The translations under genes were made by a program, and so were the position numbers. Positions 63,015 through 64,000 of a DNA stretch of 64,000 nucleotides are shown here, piece after piece. This DNA is from Homarus americanus. Taxonomy: Eukaryota; Arthropoda; Malacostraca; Decapoda; Nephropidae. The notes beneath the pieces were generated by a model. It ran no database searches and was not told where the DNA came from. It was given only the letters and a program-made list of their open reading frames with translations. The DNA lies in NCBI RefSeq assembly GCF_018991925.1, contig NW_024724368.1, positions 1,040,819 through 1,104,818 on the forward strand, read 5' to 3'. Within the stretch, counting starts at the first letter, position 1; each line of letters opens with the position of its first letter.

Positions 63015-63951
63015 GTGTACCTTAAAGAAAATGGAGGTGGGGTGATATTCTGTGACTCTCAAAGTGCTTTGAAATCAATGAACAGCCCGTCAGGTTCTAT
63101 GTCTAAAGTTGTATGTGATATTAAAAGAAATGTGATAACTGCCAATGAGAACAACTCTCGTATCGAATTTGTGTAGATTCCGTCCCATGTTGGAATTAGG
63201 TATCATGACTGTGCTCATAGACTCGCCAATGAAGCATATAAGAAAGAAAATGTTGACCGTGACCTTGGCCTGTCCAATGCTGTACTTAAAACATTCAAGT
63301 CAATATCATGAACTCTGATCTAGAAGAACTGAGAAATGCAGAGAGACCATGCGGTTTTAGCATTAGTAATATGACAAATTTTGTGACAAGAGATACCGGT
63401 ATGGCCAGCACAAGGACAGAACCAGACAATGTGATATAGTTGTGGCCAGAATTAGGCTAGGATACAGAAACATCTGGCAAGTTAGTACCGCTGTACCCAT
63501 ACAGGAACACTCATATCATGAACTTTGCAATTACTAGATTGATTCGGGGGTGCTTGAGGACATTCTTGCTGTTTATCCAAAATTTGCTAGCCCACACTGA
63601 TTAGTCTTCAATTAAAATATGACGTCCAATGTATATGAACCACTGTCCTGCATGGCAGTGAACGGCGACATCACCCACATGACTCTGACCTATATATACT
63701 GCTAATGAATATGATGTATTTCTTTGTGCATGAACCTCTGTCCTGCGTGGCAGTGAACAGTGACATCACCCACATAACTCTGACCTATATATACTGCTAA
63801 TGAATATGATGTATTTCTTTGTGCATGAACCTCTGTCCTGCGTGGCAGTGATAAGTGATACCACCCTCAGTGTCAAGACCTGATTGAATTACTCAGAATA
63901 GGCAAACTGTACTCCAAGCTTTATCAATAAATTTGTTAAACTAAAAAAAAA
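63015..63951 (+). mobile_element. 3' end of a decayed non-LTR retrotransposon (LINE)
   Basis: A frame from 63015 encodes the RNase H domain typical of Jockey/I-like elements: GVIFCDSQSALKS (catalytic Asp) and IPSHVGIRYHDCAHRLANEA. A TAG at 63174-63176 sits where the conserved Trp before IPSHVG is expected. After shifts to other frames, 63308 onward gives NSDLEELRNAERP, and 63391 onward gives RTRQCDIVVARIRLGYRNIW and, after a stop, LAVYPKFASP. A 95-bp tandem repeat follows, then AATAAA at 63926-63931 and an A9 run at 63943-63951, which is the expected LINE 3' terminus. The reverse transcriptase is absent, so this is a 5'-truncated, inactive copy. Confidence 0.85.
63631..63880 (+). repeat. 95-bp tandem repeat in the LINE 3' tail, about 2.5 copies
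   Basis: Copies beginning GAACC(A/T)CTGTCCTGC start at 63637, 63732 and 63827, so the period is exactly 95 bp. The second and third units are nearly identical, and the third is partial and diverged after about 25 bp. The repeat lies between the last LINE coding remnant and the AATAAA/poly-A end, as 3'-UTR repeats in non-LTR elements do. Confidence 0.85.
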
Positions 63952-64000
63952 TGTACGCCGGGCAGTAGCAGCTGTATGTGGTCCATACCTGCTGCCGGTC

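Overview
The window is animal nuclear DNA, almost certainly from an arthropod and plausibly a decapod crustacean. The evidence is a D-type cyclin gene split by long GT-AG introns, a very high load of (TG)n, (TA)n and (GA)n microsatellites and minisatellites, decayed LINE and hAT transposon fragments, and short runs of the arthropod telomere motif (CCTAA/TTAGG). The assignment to decapods is inference. Nothing looks bacterial, and there are no operons, CRISPR arrays or rRNA genes.

The one gene I can reconstruct completely is a G1/S cyclin D on the minus strand, with coding exons at 55992-55786, 52534-52319, 40870-40714 and 17874-17546. All junctions are GT-AG. The phases (0, 0, 1) are compatible, and the joined 909-nt frame encodes 302 residues. 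The protein has an N-terminal LxCxE retinoblastoma-binding motif, both cyclin folds with the CDK-contact Lys and Glu, a Gln-rich linker, and a C-terminal Thr-Pro phosphodegron ten residues from the end. The introns are about 3.3, 11.4 and 22.8 kb, so the gene fills roughly 17.5-56 kb of the window, and most of the remaining sequence there is intron.

The region from 1 to about 15.7 kb lies downstream of the cyclin gene. It is AT-rich intergenic DNA holding minisatellites (0.8-1.2, 2.5-3.4, 8.0-8.4 and 14.3 kb), a tRNA-like hairpin element (6.7 kb), a non-autonomous hAT element with intact 8-bp target duplication (10.2 kb), two foldback elements (10.9 and 13.1 kb) and a CRE/CCAAT promoter-like block (13.9 kb). 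The likely cyclin 3' UTR runs from 17.5 to about 15.7 kb.

The introns hold candidate regulatory repeats: a 30-bp array with five TGACGTG cores (33.7 kb), a triple AP-1 array (46.2 kb), an antisense promoter-like CCAAT/TATA block (39.45-39.54 kb), and a (TG)n run just inside the exon 2 donor (52.2 kb).

The region from 56 to 64 kb lies upstream of the cyclin gene. It has a putative unrecognised coding exon with a good splice donor (59.6-59.8 kb), a 180-bp higher-order repeat (58.7-59.0 kb), a hAT/BED transposase remnant (61.1-61.7 kb), a second copy of the 10.2-kb hAT element family (62.4-62.5 kb), and the 3' end of a dead non-LTR retrotransposon (63.0-63.95 kb).
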